The position numbers and the translations under genes were made by a program. Positions 1 through 6,119 of a stretch of 8,677 bases of DNA are shown here, piece after piece. The stretch is from Psychromonas sp. (GTDB taxonomy: Bacteria; Pseudomonadota; Gammaproteobacteria; Enterobacterales; Psychromonadaceae): contig JAGLDN010000280.1 of the NCBI GenBank assembly GCA_023145575.1, forward strand, positions 1 to 8,677, read 5' to 3'. The stretch's first letter is position 1. Each line of letters starts with the position of its first letter. The notes below the pieces were generated by a model, which had not been told where the DNA came from, made no database searches, and saw nothing but the letters and a program-made list of their open reading frames with translations.

Positions 1-865
1 AAGGTAGTTGACGTCTGATAGAAGGTAGAAATGAGCAGTTAAGCAACATTTTAGCTTTAATAGTTTGCATAACTAAATCGACTTGATCACCTTGTCCAAG
101 AAAAATAAAATGTGCATTTTCAACTGTTTTCATGGCTTCGGCTAATCGTAATAAATTTTCCATATCTTGAGCGAGCCCAATATTGCCACCATAAAAAAAG
201 ATCACTTTGTTTGCTAAGTTAAATTGCTTACGTAGACCAAAAACTTGAGATTTTTCAGGGAATGCATCTTTATCAGCCCAGTTATATAGCACCTCGGTGT
301 TATATTTATCACCATTGTATTTTTCAAATAGATGTAAGTTCTTTGGTGACATCAAGCCGATAGTATCTGCAGAGGAGTAATTTAAACGTGCAAAAAATCT
401 AAAGTATTTTTCAATCAACGAGCCTTGCTTAATTATCCCTTCATCAACAGCCCATTGCGGGAACATATCTCTAAGAATTAAGTATGCATTACATTGGCAA
501 CTATTTTTTATAAAGCGAGCCAAGGATCCAAAGAATATAGATGGTGAGTAATAAATTACACCATCAAATTTTTGCTGCTTGATTTTATTTCGAACCGCAA
601 ACCAAGCATTTAGGGAGAGTAATGTTTCATTTATTGCTCTATTTAGGTTACCCTTTCCACGTAAGATCCCCGAACGAAAACGCCAATAAGCAATATTATC
701 AATCTCATCAATAATTAGCTTAGTGCGTTGATCTGCAATGCCTGGTGTAATAATCACAGGGTTATGCCCATTACGTTTATAATATGAAGCCAGTTCATGC
801 AGCATCTTAGCATGAGCCAATGTGCTATGAGGTAAGCTATCATCTCCAATAATGGCTATTTGCAT
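1..865 (-). CDS. wbuB: WbuB-type glycosyltransferase, N-terminal part (cut by window edge)
   Basis: The frame opens with ATG at 865-863 and stays open for 288 codons to the left edge, so the C-terminus is missing. The protein begins MQIAIIGDD and has an early PHSTLAHAKMLHELA segment. It then shows RDMFPQWAVDEG (about residues 143-154), LMSPKNLHLF (about 182-191), VLYNWAD, a GGNIGLAQDMENLL segment (about 239-252) and FIFLGQGDQ. This is the layout of GT-B family 4 enzymes of the WbuB type, which add an N-acetylated 6-deoxy-L-hexosamine (L-FucNAc, L-QuiNAc) to the lipid-linked O-unit on the cytoplasmic face. The C-terminal donor-binding E-x7-E motif would lie outside the window. The start directly abuts the stop of the 2-epimerase gene upstream; the ribosome site is weak (GGA about 11 bases upstream), so translational coupling is likely. 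The transferase class is well supported. The exact donor is inferred from the neighbouring genes. Confidence 0.88.
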   Translation of the reverse strand, partial: MQIAIIGDDSLPHSTLAHAKMLHELASYYKRNGHNPVIITPGIADQRTKLIIDEIDNIAYWRFRSGILRGKGNLNRAINETLLSLNAWFAVRNKIKQQKFDGVIYYSPSIFFGSLARFIKNSCQCNAYLILRDMFPQWAVDEGIIKQGSLIEKYFRFFARLNYSSADTIGLMSPKNLHLFEKYNGDKYNTEVLYNWADKDAFPEKSQVFGLRKQFNLANKVIFFYGGNIGLAQDMENLLRLAEAMKTVENAHFIFLGQGDQVDLVMQTIKAKMLLNCSFLPSIRRQLP

Positions 866-1996
866 TTAACTTTTTTTCCAAACAAATTTATTAACATAAT
901 CTGTATATGAATGAATAATTCTCACCACTTTATCTGAAACGTTAGGTGCATTATAATCCGCAACTACGCGCATTGTCCTTAGACCACCCGCAACCTTATC
1001 TTCTAGAATGTTTATAGCCTGAAGTATACGATTAATTTCCATGCCGGTAAACATTACCGCGCCTTCTTCAAACCCTTCTGGGCGTTCATGAGCTTCACGA
1101 ATATTCAAAGCCGAAAAATCTAAGATTGAAGACTCTTCTGTAATAGTACCGCTGTCACTTAATACTAGTTTCGAGTTTTTTTGTAATTTGACATAATCTA
1201 AAAAACCTAAAGGCTTAAGAAGCTGCACTAAGGAAGAAAACTCTAATTTTAACAATTCTATCTTTTGACGAGTACGAGGATGCGTTGAAACTATAATAGG
1301 TAATCCAAATTTAAGAGCCAATGTATTTAGCACATCTACGTATTTATAAATATTTGGATCTGAGTCAATGTTTTCTTCTCTATGAACACTAACTACAAAA
1401 TATTTACCCGGCTCAAGCTTTAGACGAGAAAGCACGTCAGATCCATCAATACGCTCTTTATAATAAGAAAGTACCTCATCCATCGGGCTACCTGTTTTAA
1501 TAATAAATTCAGGTTTCAACCCTTCTCGTAACAAATACTCTCGAGCTATGGTGCTGTATGGCATATTAATATCGGCAATATGATCGACAATTTTTCGATT
1601 AATTTCCTCAGGCACTCGGAAATCAAAACAACGATTTCCAGCTTCCATATGAAAAATTGGTATTTTTCTCCGTTTTGCTGAAATAGCCGAAAGTGCGCTA
1701 TTAGTATCGCCTAGAATAAGTAATGCTTCAGGCTCAATTTCAGCAAAAACATTATCAGATTTACTGATCACCTGCGCTATCGTATCAGCAGCGGTTTTCC
1801 CAGCGCACTCTAAAAATATATCAGGAGCACGAATGCCAAGATCGTCAAAAAAAATTTTATTTAATTCATAATCATAGTTTTGACCCGTATGAATTAAAGT
1901 ATGGTCACAATATTGATCTAATTTAGCGATTGTTCTCGATAAACGAATAATTTCAGGGCGAGTACCAACGATGGTTGCAATCTTTAATTTTTGCAT
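866..1996 (-). CDS. qnlB: UDP-2-acetamido-2,6-dideoxy-L-hexose C2-epimerase (WecB-like; FnlC/QnlB/WbvD type)
   Basis: The 376-residue protein has full family length and belongs to the non-hydrolysing UDP-GlcNAc 2-epimerase family. Motifs in order are GTRPE at 11-15, HTGQN at 36-40, GDTNS at 96-100, HMEAGNRCFDFRVPEE from 116, SVHREEN at 203-209, HPR at 239-241, SDSGTITEE at 280-288 and REAHERPEG from 300. The form HMEAGNRCFD with REAHERPEG is typical of the FnlC/CapG/WbjD/WbvD branch rather than of housekeeping WecB. Enzymes of this branch invert C2 of the UDP-L-sugar made by the preceding dehydratase and reductase, which is the last step to UDP-L-FucNAc or UDP-L-QuiNAc in the cytoplasm. The ATG at 1996 is supported by GAGGA six bases upstream. 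It overlaps the 3' end of the reductase gene by 13 bases. The gene is intact although the reductase upstream is interrupted. The family is certain; the substrate is inferred from context. Confidence 0.9.
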   Translation of the reverse strand: MQKLKIATIVGTRPEIIRLSRTIAKLDQYCDHTLIHTGQNYDYELNKIFFDDLGIRAPDIFLECAGKTAADTIAQVISKSDNVFAEIEPEALLILGDTNSALSAISAKRRKIPIFHMEAGNRCFDFRVPEEINRKIVDHIADINMPYSTIAREYLLREGLKPEFIIKTGSPMDEVLSYYKERIDGSDVLSRLKLEPGKYFVVSVHREENIDSDPNIYKYVDVLNTLALKFGLPIIVSTHPRTRQKIELLKLEFSSLVQLLKPLGFLDYVKLQKNSKLVLSDSGTITEESSILDFSALNIREAHERPEGFEEGAVMFTGMEINRILQAINILEDKVAGGLRTMRVVADYNAPNVSDKVVRIIHSYTDYVNKFVWKKS

Positions 1997-2871
1997 CGGT
2001 ATTCCTCATATCTATTTTTATAATCATCATGCATTTCTAAAATAAGCGCCTTCCAAGATGGAATTTCTAAATTCAATGTTTTAGACAATAATTCTGAGTT
2101 TAACGATCGGTCGATCTGTAGATCCGTTGACTGTATAATTTCTATTTTTTTATGATAGGCATCTGCAATAAGATTCAATAATGAAAATTTATTTATAGGT
2201 TTACCGCTTAATTGATATAAACCGACTAAGTTTTTATTCGGTAAGATTTTTTCAATAAGCAATCGCGCGATGAAACAAGTAGAAAGTCCTTAGAAAATTG
2301 CTTTTGAAAAACCCTTTGTACTATTTTTTTGTGGCAAAAACCAATCAACTAAACTCACAGCAGAGCCTAACTCATGACCTTTGATCGATGTTCTAAGCGT
2401 AAGATGAGGTGCATAATCTACCTCCCCTAAGTATTTTGAACGACCATATAAATCAAGTGCATCTGGAATATCAGTTTCTGTATATTTCCCCTTTTTACCA
2501 TCAAAAATACAATCAGTTGAAAAATGGATCAATTTGCATAAATACTTATCACAAATATTCGCAAGTTGATGAGGTAACAGACTATTAATCAAAACTGCAT
2601 CAATATGCTGTTTTGAAATACTGTGATGCTTGATCAAACCAATACAATTAATAACAGCATCAGGCTTTAACGCTGTAAATACAGCATCAATTGAGGATAA
2701 ATTACTGACATCAACATCTTTAAATAATTGTTTTTGACAATCACCAAAGAATTGTTCTTTGCCTCTTATGCTGCGAACAGTTCCATAAACATCAAAACCT
2801 TTTGCATCACTCAAGTTTTTAAACAGGCTATAACCAAGCATACCTGTTTCACCAATAACCAAAACTTTCAT
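1984..2871 (-). pseudogene. qnlA: RmlD-like NDP-sugar reductase (WbvR/QnlA type) with in-frame premature stop
   Basis: A 295-codon SDR reductase frame is interrupted at codon 194 by TAA (2292-2290). Codons 1-193 carry the NAD(P)-binding GETGMLG at 7-13, CIGLI near 76-80, STDCIFDG at 118-125 and the catalytic Y142-x3-K146 (YGRSK). After the TAA the same frame continues without a shift through GLSTCFIARLLIEKI, VGLYQLSGKPINK, IDRSLNSELL and PSWKALILEMH, the expected C-terminal half of an RmlD-like reductase, to TAA at 1986. The expected reading at the stop is FSGL, so TCA (Ser) to TAA is the simplest change. The family reduces the C4 keto group of UDP-2-acetamido-2,6-dideoxy-L-lyxo-4-hexulose. 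The length of about 295 and the absence of a cupin tail separate it from CapF/WbjC. The ATG at 2871 directly abuts the stop of fnlA and has AAGGTG five bases upstream. The truncated 193-residue product lacks much of the substrate-binding half and is probably inactive. Confidence 0.85.
2290..2292 (-). other. In-frame premature TAA stop (codon 194 of the reductase)
   Basis: The codons read AAA GCA ATT TTC TAA GGA CTT TCT ACT on the minus strand. The frame before and after the TAA is identical, and both sides match an RmlD-like reductase, so this is a nonsense codon and not a frameshift. The next possible restart, a TTG at 2262, has no visible Shine-Dalgarno sequence. Confidence 0.9.
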
Positions 2872-3906
2872 CTATACACCTTCAGGTACAATTAAGTTAC
2901 CATTTACAATTTCACACATAAAGTCCAATTTAAGCAATAATGCTTTCATGCCTTCAACATCTAATCGATAAGTATTGTGCGAATTGTAATCTTCAATTTT
3001 AGAAAGATTTTGTTCACCATCTTCGAAATATTTTGAATAATTAAGATCTCTGTTATCAGCAGGAATTCGATAATATTCTCCTTGATCTTGTGCAATAAAC
3101 ATCTCTTCACGACTGCATAGCGCTTCATACAACTTCTCACCATGACGCGTACCAATCACATTTACTTTATGATCAGGCTTACCCATCAAATTAAAAATTG
3201 CTTTTGTTAATACATCAATTGTCGCCCCTGGTGCTTTTTGAACAAAAATATCGCCATTAACACCATTCTTAAAGGCATACAAAACAAGGTCAACAGCATC
3301 ATCAAGCGTCATCATAAAACGCGTCATGTTCGGATCGGTTACCGTCAGTGCTCTCCCTTCAATAATTTGACGACAAAATAAAGGTATAACACTTCCTCGT
3401 GAGGCCATTACATTACCGTAACGAATTGTACAGATGGTCATTCCCTCTGGCGTATTACGCGACTTAGCGACAACCACTTTTTCCATCATCGCTTTAGAGA
3501 TCCCCATTGCATTAATAGGGTAAACCGCTTTATCTGTACTCAAGCAAACTACTTTTTTAACAGTATGATTCATCGCAGCTTCGAGTACATTTTCAGTACC
3601 TAGTACATTAGTTTTAACTGCCTCGAGCGGATAAAATTCACAAGAAGGAACTTGCTTAAGTGCAGCTGCATGGAAGATAAAATCAACACCACGCATTACA
3701 TTTGAAACGCTTTGATAGTCTCGTACATCACCAATATAAAACTTTAACTTATCTGAATTATATTTTTTACGCATATCATCTTGCTTTTTCTCATCCCGAG
3801 AAAAAATTCTAATTTCTTTAACCTCTGAAATTAAAAACCTGTCTAATACTGCGTTACCGAATGACCCTGTACCGCCAGTGATTAATAGTACTTTATTATT
3901 AAACAT
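2872..3906 (-). CDS. fnlA: UDP-GlcNAc 4,6-dehydratase (inverting, 5-epimerising), FnlA/WbvB/CapE type
   Basis: This is a 344-residue soluble SDR. It has the Rossmann motif TGGTGSFG at 10-17, FHAAALKQVP at 78-87, STDKAVYPINAMG at 123-135 and RYGNVMASRGSVIP in the middle third. The usual Y-x3-K is replaced by M134-x3-K138, with D125 and K126 nearby, as in the FlaA1/WbpM/CapE dehydratases. The C-terminal RHGEKLYEALCSREE is typical of the FnlA/CapE branch, which removes water at C4/C6 of UDP-GlcNAc and epimerises C5, so starting UDP-L-FucNAc or UDP-L-QuiNAc synthesis. The length matches the family. The ATG at 3906 has AAGAG six bases upstream. Its stop (TAG 2874-2872) abuts the ATG of the reductase, which shows a tight operon. 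An IS110 remnant starts about 35 bases upstream, so any promoter for this block lies in or beyond that scar. Confidence 0.93.
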   Translation of the reverse strand: MFNNKVLLITGGTGSFGNAVLDRFLISEVKEIRIFSRDEKKQDDMRKKYNSDKLKFYIGDVRDYQSVSNVMRGVDFIFHAAALKQVPSCEFYPLEAVKTNVLGTENVLEAAMNHTVKKVVCLSTDKAVYPINAMGISKAMMEKVVVAKSRNTPEGMTICTIRYGNVMASRGSVIPLFCRQIIEGRALTVTDPNMTRFMMTLDDAVDLVLYAFKNGVNGDIFVQKAPGATIDVLTKAIFNLMGKPDHKVNVIGTRHGEKLYEALCSREEMFIAQDQGEYYRIPADNRDLNYSKYFEDGEQNLSKIEDYNSHNTYRLDVEGMKALLLKLDFMCEIVNGNLIVPEGV

Positions 3907-4131
3907 ATTATTCTCTTATATGGCCGATTCAACCCTCAAGTGCATAACAACAATGAGCAATACTTGTTAATAAACGATAAATCCAATAGCCACATGATCC
4001 TGTATGAAAGACAAAATGTATTGTTTCATCGGGGTATTTTTATTGTAATTGTCGGGCAAGCTTTATAAATGCAGCTTAATTGCTAAGTATTTTTCCAAGA
4101 TGAACAGACATAGCACCACGTTGGTCATATA

Positions 4132-4153
4132 TACCCATGTGACGTAAAAATGC
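4132..4153 (+). repeat. Left terminal inverted repeat of the MITE-like element
   Basis: It begins TACCCATGTGACGTAAAA and then ATGC. It matches the reverse complement of 4358-4379 at 21 of 22 positions. Confidence 0.85.
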
Positions 4154-4178
4154 TTTGTCAGGCTCAAGCGCGATAATC

Positions 4179-4233
4179 AAAACAAGACACAATATTAGGC
4201 ACTTTTCGATTATTGTAACACAGTCTTGGTTTT
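4179..4233. repeat. Long bulged hairpin inside the MITE-like element
   Basis: AAAACAAGAC (4179-4188) pairs with 4223-4233 with one bulged base. Next to it ACAATA (4189-4194) pairs with TATTGT (4211-4216), leaving a 16-base loop and a six-base one-sided bulge. It could form in either strand's RNA. No T-run follows, so it is not a standard terminator. Confidence 0.6.
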
Positions 4234-4241
4234 CAAGCTTG

Positions 4242-4321
4242 TGCCCCGCAGGGCAAGGCAACTAGTAACAACCTGCGTTGTTATAAAATCTCTATGTAGA
4301 ATAACTACTTAGGAATTTTAT
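4242..4321. repeat. Three consecutive hairpins inside the MITE-like element
   Basis: The first is TGCCC/GGGCA around CGCA (4242-4255). The second is TAACAAC/GTTGTTA around CTGC (4266-4283). The third is an imperfect 17-base stem, 4283-4299 against 4305-4321, with 14 of 17 matching around the loop AATAA. The last two share base 4283, so they stack directly. Such dense pairing is common in small non-autonomous elements. Confidence 0.6.
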
Positions 4322-4357
4322 GCCTAGCACATTGGTACTATTTCCCTTGCTGAATTT

Positions 4358-4379
4358 GCACTTTTACGTCACATGGGTA
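4358..4379 (-). repeat. Right terminal inverted repeat of the MITE-like element
   Basis: Read on the minus strand it begins TACCCATGTGACGTAAAA and then GTGC. It pairs with 4132-4153 with a single mismatch. Confidence 0.85.
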
Positions 4380-4449
4380 TATGTATGCAATTTTGGTAAA
4401 TGTTTTATGTGTATCTAACCCAAATGAAAAGTATGTTATGTTTAATCAT

Positions 4450-4604
4450 GCTAATGTGTGTTTTTTATTATTAATAGATATATTATGGCTCTGCTTTGTA
4501 AACTAACCCACGTTCAGAGGCTAGCACCTTGTCGTTGTGGGGGAGTCATTGTGTCTATTAGGCGATAATTGATTGCGGCATTCTTAAACCCTACCTTAGC
4601 AATC
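4450..4604 (-). other. Gene-free stretch between manC and the IS110 remnant; possible IS110 left end
   Basis: No coding frame is visible. Two mutually exclusive pairings are present. CCCAC (4507-4511) can pair with GTGGG (4537-4541), and CTCTG (4489-4493) can pair with CAGAG (4515-4519). Neither is followed by a T-run in the sense that would terminate manC transcription. In many IS110 elements the non-coding end upstream of the transposase encodes the bridge RNA, and this stretch lies exactly there. That role is only a guess from position and foldability, and the outer end of the IS cannot be located. Confidence 0.3.
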
Positions 4605-5984
4605 CTAGAAACGAACGATATCGTCTTCTCCGAGGTAAGGTCCTGATTGTACTTCGATCATTTCTAACGGTAATTTCCCTGGATTTTCTAAGGCATGAAC
4701 AACACCGAACGGAATATAAGTTGATTCATTTTCTGTCATTAAAAATGTATGATCACCCTTCGTTACCTTGGCTGTTCCTGATACAACGATCCAATGCTCT
4801 GATCGTTGTTGATGCCTCTGAAGGGATAACTTTCCACCAGGGTTAACGGTTATACGCCTAACCTGAACACGTTCCCCGTGATCAATTAAGTCATATTTCC
4901 CCCAAGGGCGATGAACTTCTCGATGTATTTTAAATTCACTACGCCCCTTCTTTTTTAATTGCTCAACTATTTTCTTTACTTCTTGTACTTTATCTTTATG
5001 GGCAACTAACAACGCATCTTTTGTATCAACTATAACAATGTTTTCGAGACCTACGGCGGCAATAAGACGAGCATCGCCACGAACAAACGTATTTTTGCTG
5101 TTATACAAAATAACATCACCCGTTGTCACGTTTGCATCACGAGACTTATTGTTGACTTCCCATAATGCAGACCAAGAGCCGATATCGCTCCAACCTGCAT
5201 CTAATGGTACTACCACTGCATCTGCCGTTTTCTCCATCACTGCATAATCGATAGAGTCGTCTGGACATGCCTTAAACGCGTCAACATTTAGACGAAGGAA
5301 ATCTTGATCTTGAATAGTTGTCGTTAACGCCTTTTTACATGCATTAAAAATAGCAACATTGTATTTTTTTAGCTCTTGTATATAGCGACTTGCCTTGATT
5401 AAAAACATGCCACTATTCCAATAGTATTCTCCACTTGATAAGTATTGCTTAGCAGTTTCTTTATTAGGCTTCTCGACAAACGCATTGACTTTGTAACTTT
5501 CATTTTTCTTTACTGGATCGCCACGTTTTATATAGCCATAACCCGTATGCGCTTGTGTTGGAACAATACCAAAGGTCACTAATTTCCCTTGCTGTGCAAG
5601 TGGTGCTGCAATGTTAACTGCGTGCACAAATGCTTTTTTATCTTGAATAACATGATCGGCAGCTAATACAAGCAATAACGGATCATTTTTTTCATTCACT
5701 ATTGCTGCCAGTGCAATCGCAGGCGCAGTATTCCGACCGACAGGCTCTAGGATGATTTCACCTGATTTATTTATTTCGCGAAGCTGCTCTGCAACAATAA
5801 AACGATATTCTTCATTGCAAATGATCAATGGTTTCGTTACTTGTAGACCAGATAAACGTGAGACTGTTTCCTGCAACATGGTTTGCTCACCATTTAGAGC
5901 AATAAACTGTTTTGGATATAAAGTGCGACTTAGAGGCCATAAACGGGAGCCTGTGCCGCCTGCCATAATAACGGGTTTGATCAT
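4605..5984 (-). CDS. manC: Mannose-1-phosphate guanylyltransferase / mannose-6-phosphate isomerase
   Basis: The 459-residue bifunctional enzyme has the usual length for ManC/CpsB/AlgA. The N-terminal nucleotidyltransferase starts MIKPVIMAGGTGSRLWPLSR with PKQF at 24-27. It continues with EPVGRNTAPA near 80-89, AADH at 108-111, FVEKP at 169-173, YYWNSGMF near 187-194 and GWSDIGSW near 264-271. The C-terminal cupin (about 355-459) is the type II isomerase domain, with HRPWGKYD and GGKLSLQRHQQRSEHWIVVSGTA. It makes GDP-mannose from mannose-1-P and GTP and interconverts mannose-6-P and fructose-6-P. The ATG at 5984 is chosen because AGGA lies nine bases upstream and the protein begins where the family does; an in-frame ATG at 6050 would add 22 unrelated residues. 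The cupin reads RHQQR where many relatives have MHHHR, although the Q-x-H pair and the EHW that likely bind metal remain. No manB is in the window. Confidence 0.96.
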   Translation of the reverse strand: MIKPVIMAGGTGSRLWPLSRTLYPKQFIALNGEQTMLQETVSRLSGLQVTKPLIICNEEYRFIVAEQLREINKSGEIILEPVGRNTAPAIALAAIVNEKNDPLLLVLAADHVIQDKKAFVHAVNIAAPLAQQGKLVTFGIVPTQAHTGYGYIKRGDPVKKNESYKVNAFVEKPNKETAKQYLSSGEYYWNSGMFLIKASRYIQELKKYNVAIFNACKKALTTTIQDQDFLRLNVDAFKACPDDSIDYAVMEKTADAVVVPLDAGWSDIGSWSALWEVNNKSRDANVTTGDVILYNSKNTFVRGDARLIAAVGLENIVIVDTKDALLVAHKDKVQEVKKIVEQLKKKGRSEFKIHREVHRPWGKYDLIDHGERVQVRRITVNPGGKLSLQRHQQRSEHWIVVSGTAKVTKGDHTFLMTENESTYIPFGVVHALENPGKLPLEMIEVQSGPYLGEDDIVRF

Positions 5985-5991
5985 ACTATAA

Positions 5992-5998
5992 AATCCTA
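5992..5998 (-). promoter_or_regulatory. Ribosome binding site deciding the manC start
   Basis: TAGGAT on the minus strand, with AGGA about nine bases before the ATG at 5984. The alternative upstream ATG at 6050 has no such site. Confidence 0.6.
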
Positions 5999-6119
5999 TT
6001 TCAACTAAATTGGGTCTACCAGCAAATAAAACAGTGACATAACGTTGCATAGGAGCTTAAAGCTAAAATTAAGTAACCAGTAGATCACGGCAAGATCAAG
6101 ATAAAACAAGGTAGATACA

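Larger units (their letters stand above)
4132..4379. mobile_element. 248-bp MITE-like element with terminal inverted repeats, inserted in the IS110 remnant
   Basis: Both ends read inward TACCCATGTGACGTAAAA, an 18-base perfect match, then one mismatch and TGC. A weaker match follows for about 20 more bases. The element is flanked on each side by TA (4130-4131 and 4380-4381). Deleting the element plus one TA joins GLDTHKTFTKIAY to IYDQRGAMSVHLGKI in frame, with the spacing expected for an IS110 transposase, so the insertion is seen against a recognisable target. There is no transposase gene inside; a 61-codon frame over its left half is a by-product. TA duplication and short inverted repeats would suit mobilisation by an IS630/Tc1-mariner type transposase, which is inference. 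The interior is mostly a chain of hairpins. I do not recognise the element by name. Confidence 0.78.
3941..4449 (-). pseudogene. IS110-family transposase remnant (5' end only), split by a MITE-like element
   Basis: The minus strand encodes the first 90 or so residues of a DEDD transposase of the IS110 family, which normally has roughly 330-400. A possible ATG lies at 4449, followed by MIKHNILFI. One extra T near 4422 shifts the frame before GLDTHKTFTKIAY, whose GLDxHK holds the first catalytic Asp. The frame is then broken by the inserted element at 4132-4379 and resumes with DQRGAMSVHLGKI, AAFIKLARQLQ, YPDETIHFVFHTG and CGYWIYRLLTSIAHCCYA. Two in-frame TAA codons (4078-4076 and 4042-4040) add to the decay. 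The family's YEAG-type segment, which carries the next acidic residue, reads FHTG here, so that Glu is lost. Similarity ends near 3941, and the rest of the gene, including the KTDRRD region, is gone. It is a dead fragment between manC and fnlA. Confidence 0.82.

Noticed and set aside
1984..2262. A separate small gene for the C-terminal part of the reductase
   Set aside because: It is the same frame as the reductase beyond the TAA. The TTG at 2262 has no Shine-Dalgarno, and the protein matches only the second half of the family.
2263..2292. Frameshift as the cause of the broken reductase
   Set aside because: Both halves are in the same frame (start positions differ by a multiple of three), and the residues between them match the family, so a nonsense codon explains it alone.
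2961..3155. A 64-codon minus-strand frame within fnlA
   Set aside because: It lies wholly inside a well-supported dehydratase gene in another frame and resembles no family.
4076..4261. A 61-codon minus-strand frame in the manC-fnlA gap
   Set aside because: Its first two thirds lie inside the MITE-like element and its end is a piece of IS110 transposase closed by a decay stop. It is a chimera made by the insertion, with no ribosome site.
4507..4541. Rho-independent terminator after manC
   Set aside because: CCCAC/GTGGG has a 25-base loop and no T-run in either direction, so it does not meet the usual form.
5038..5991. Two plus-strand frames opposite manC (5038-5247 and 5752-5991)
   Set aside because: They are antisense shadows of a strongly conserved gene, with no recognisable protein features.
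5985..6050. Upstream ATG at 6050 as the manC start
   Set aside because: It adds 22 residues with no family counterpart and lacks a ribosome site. The ATG at 5984 has AGGA at good spacing.
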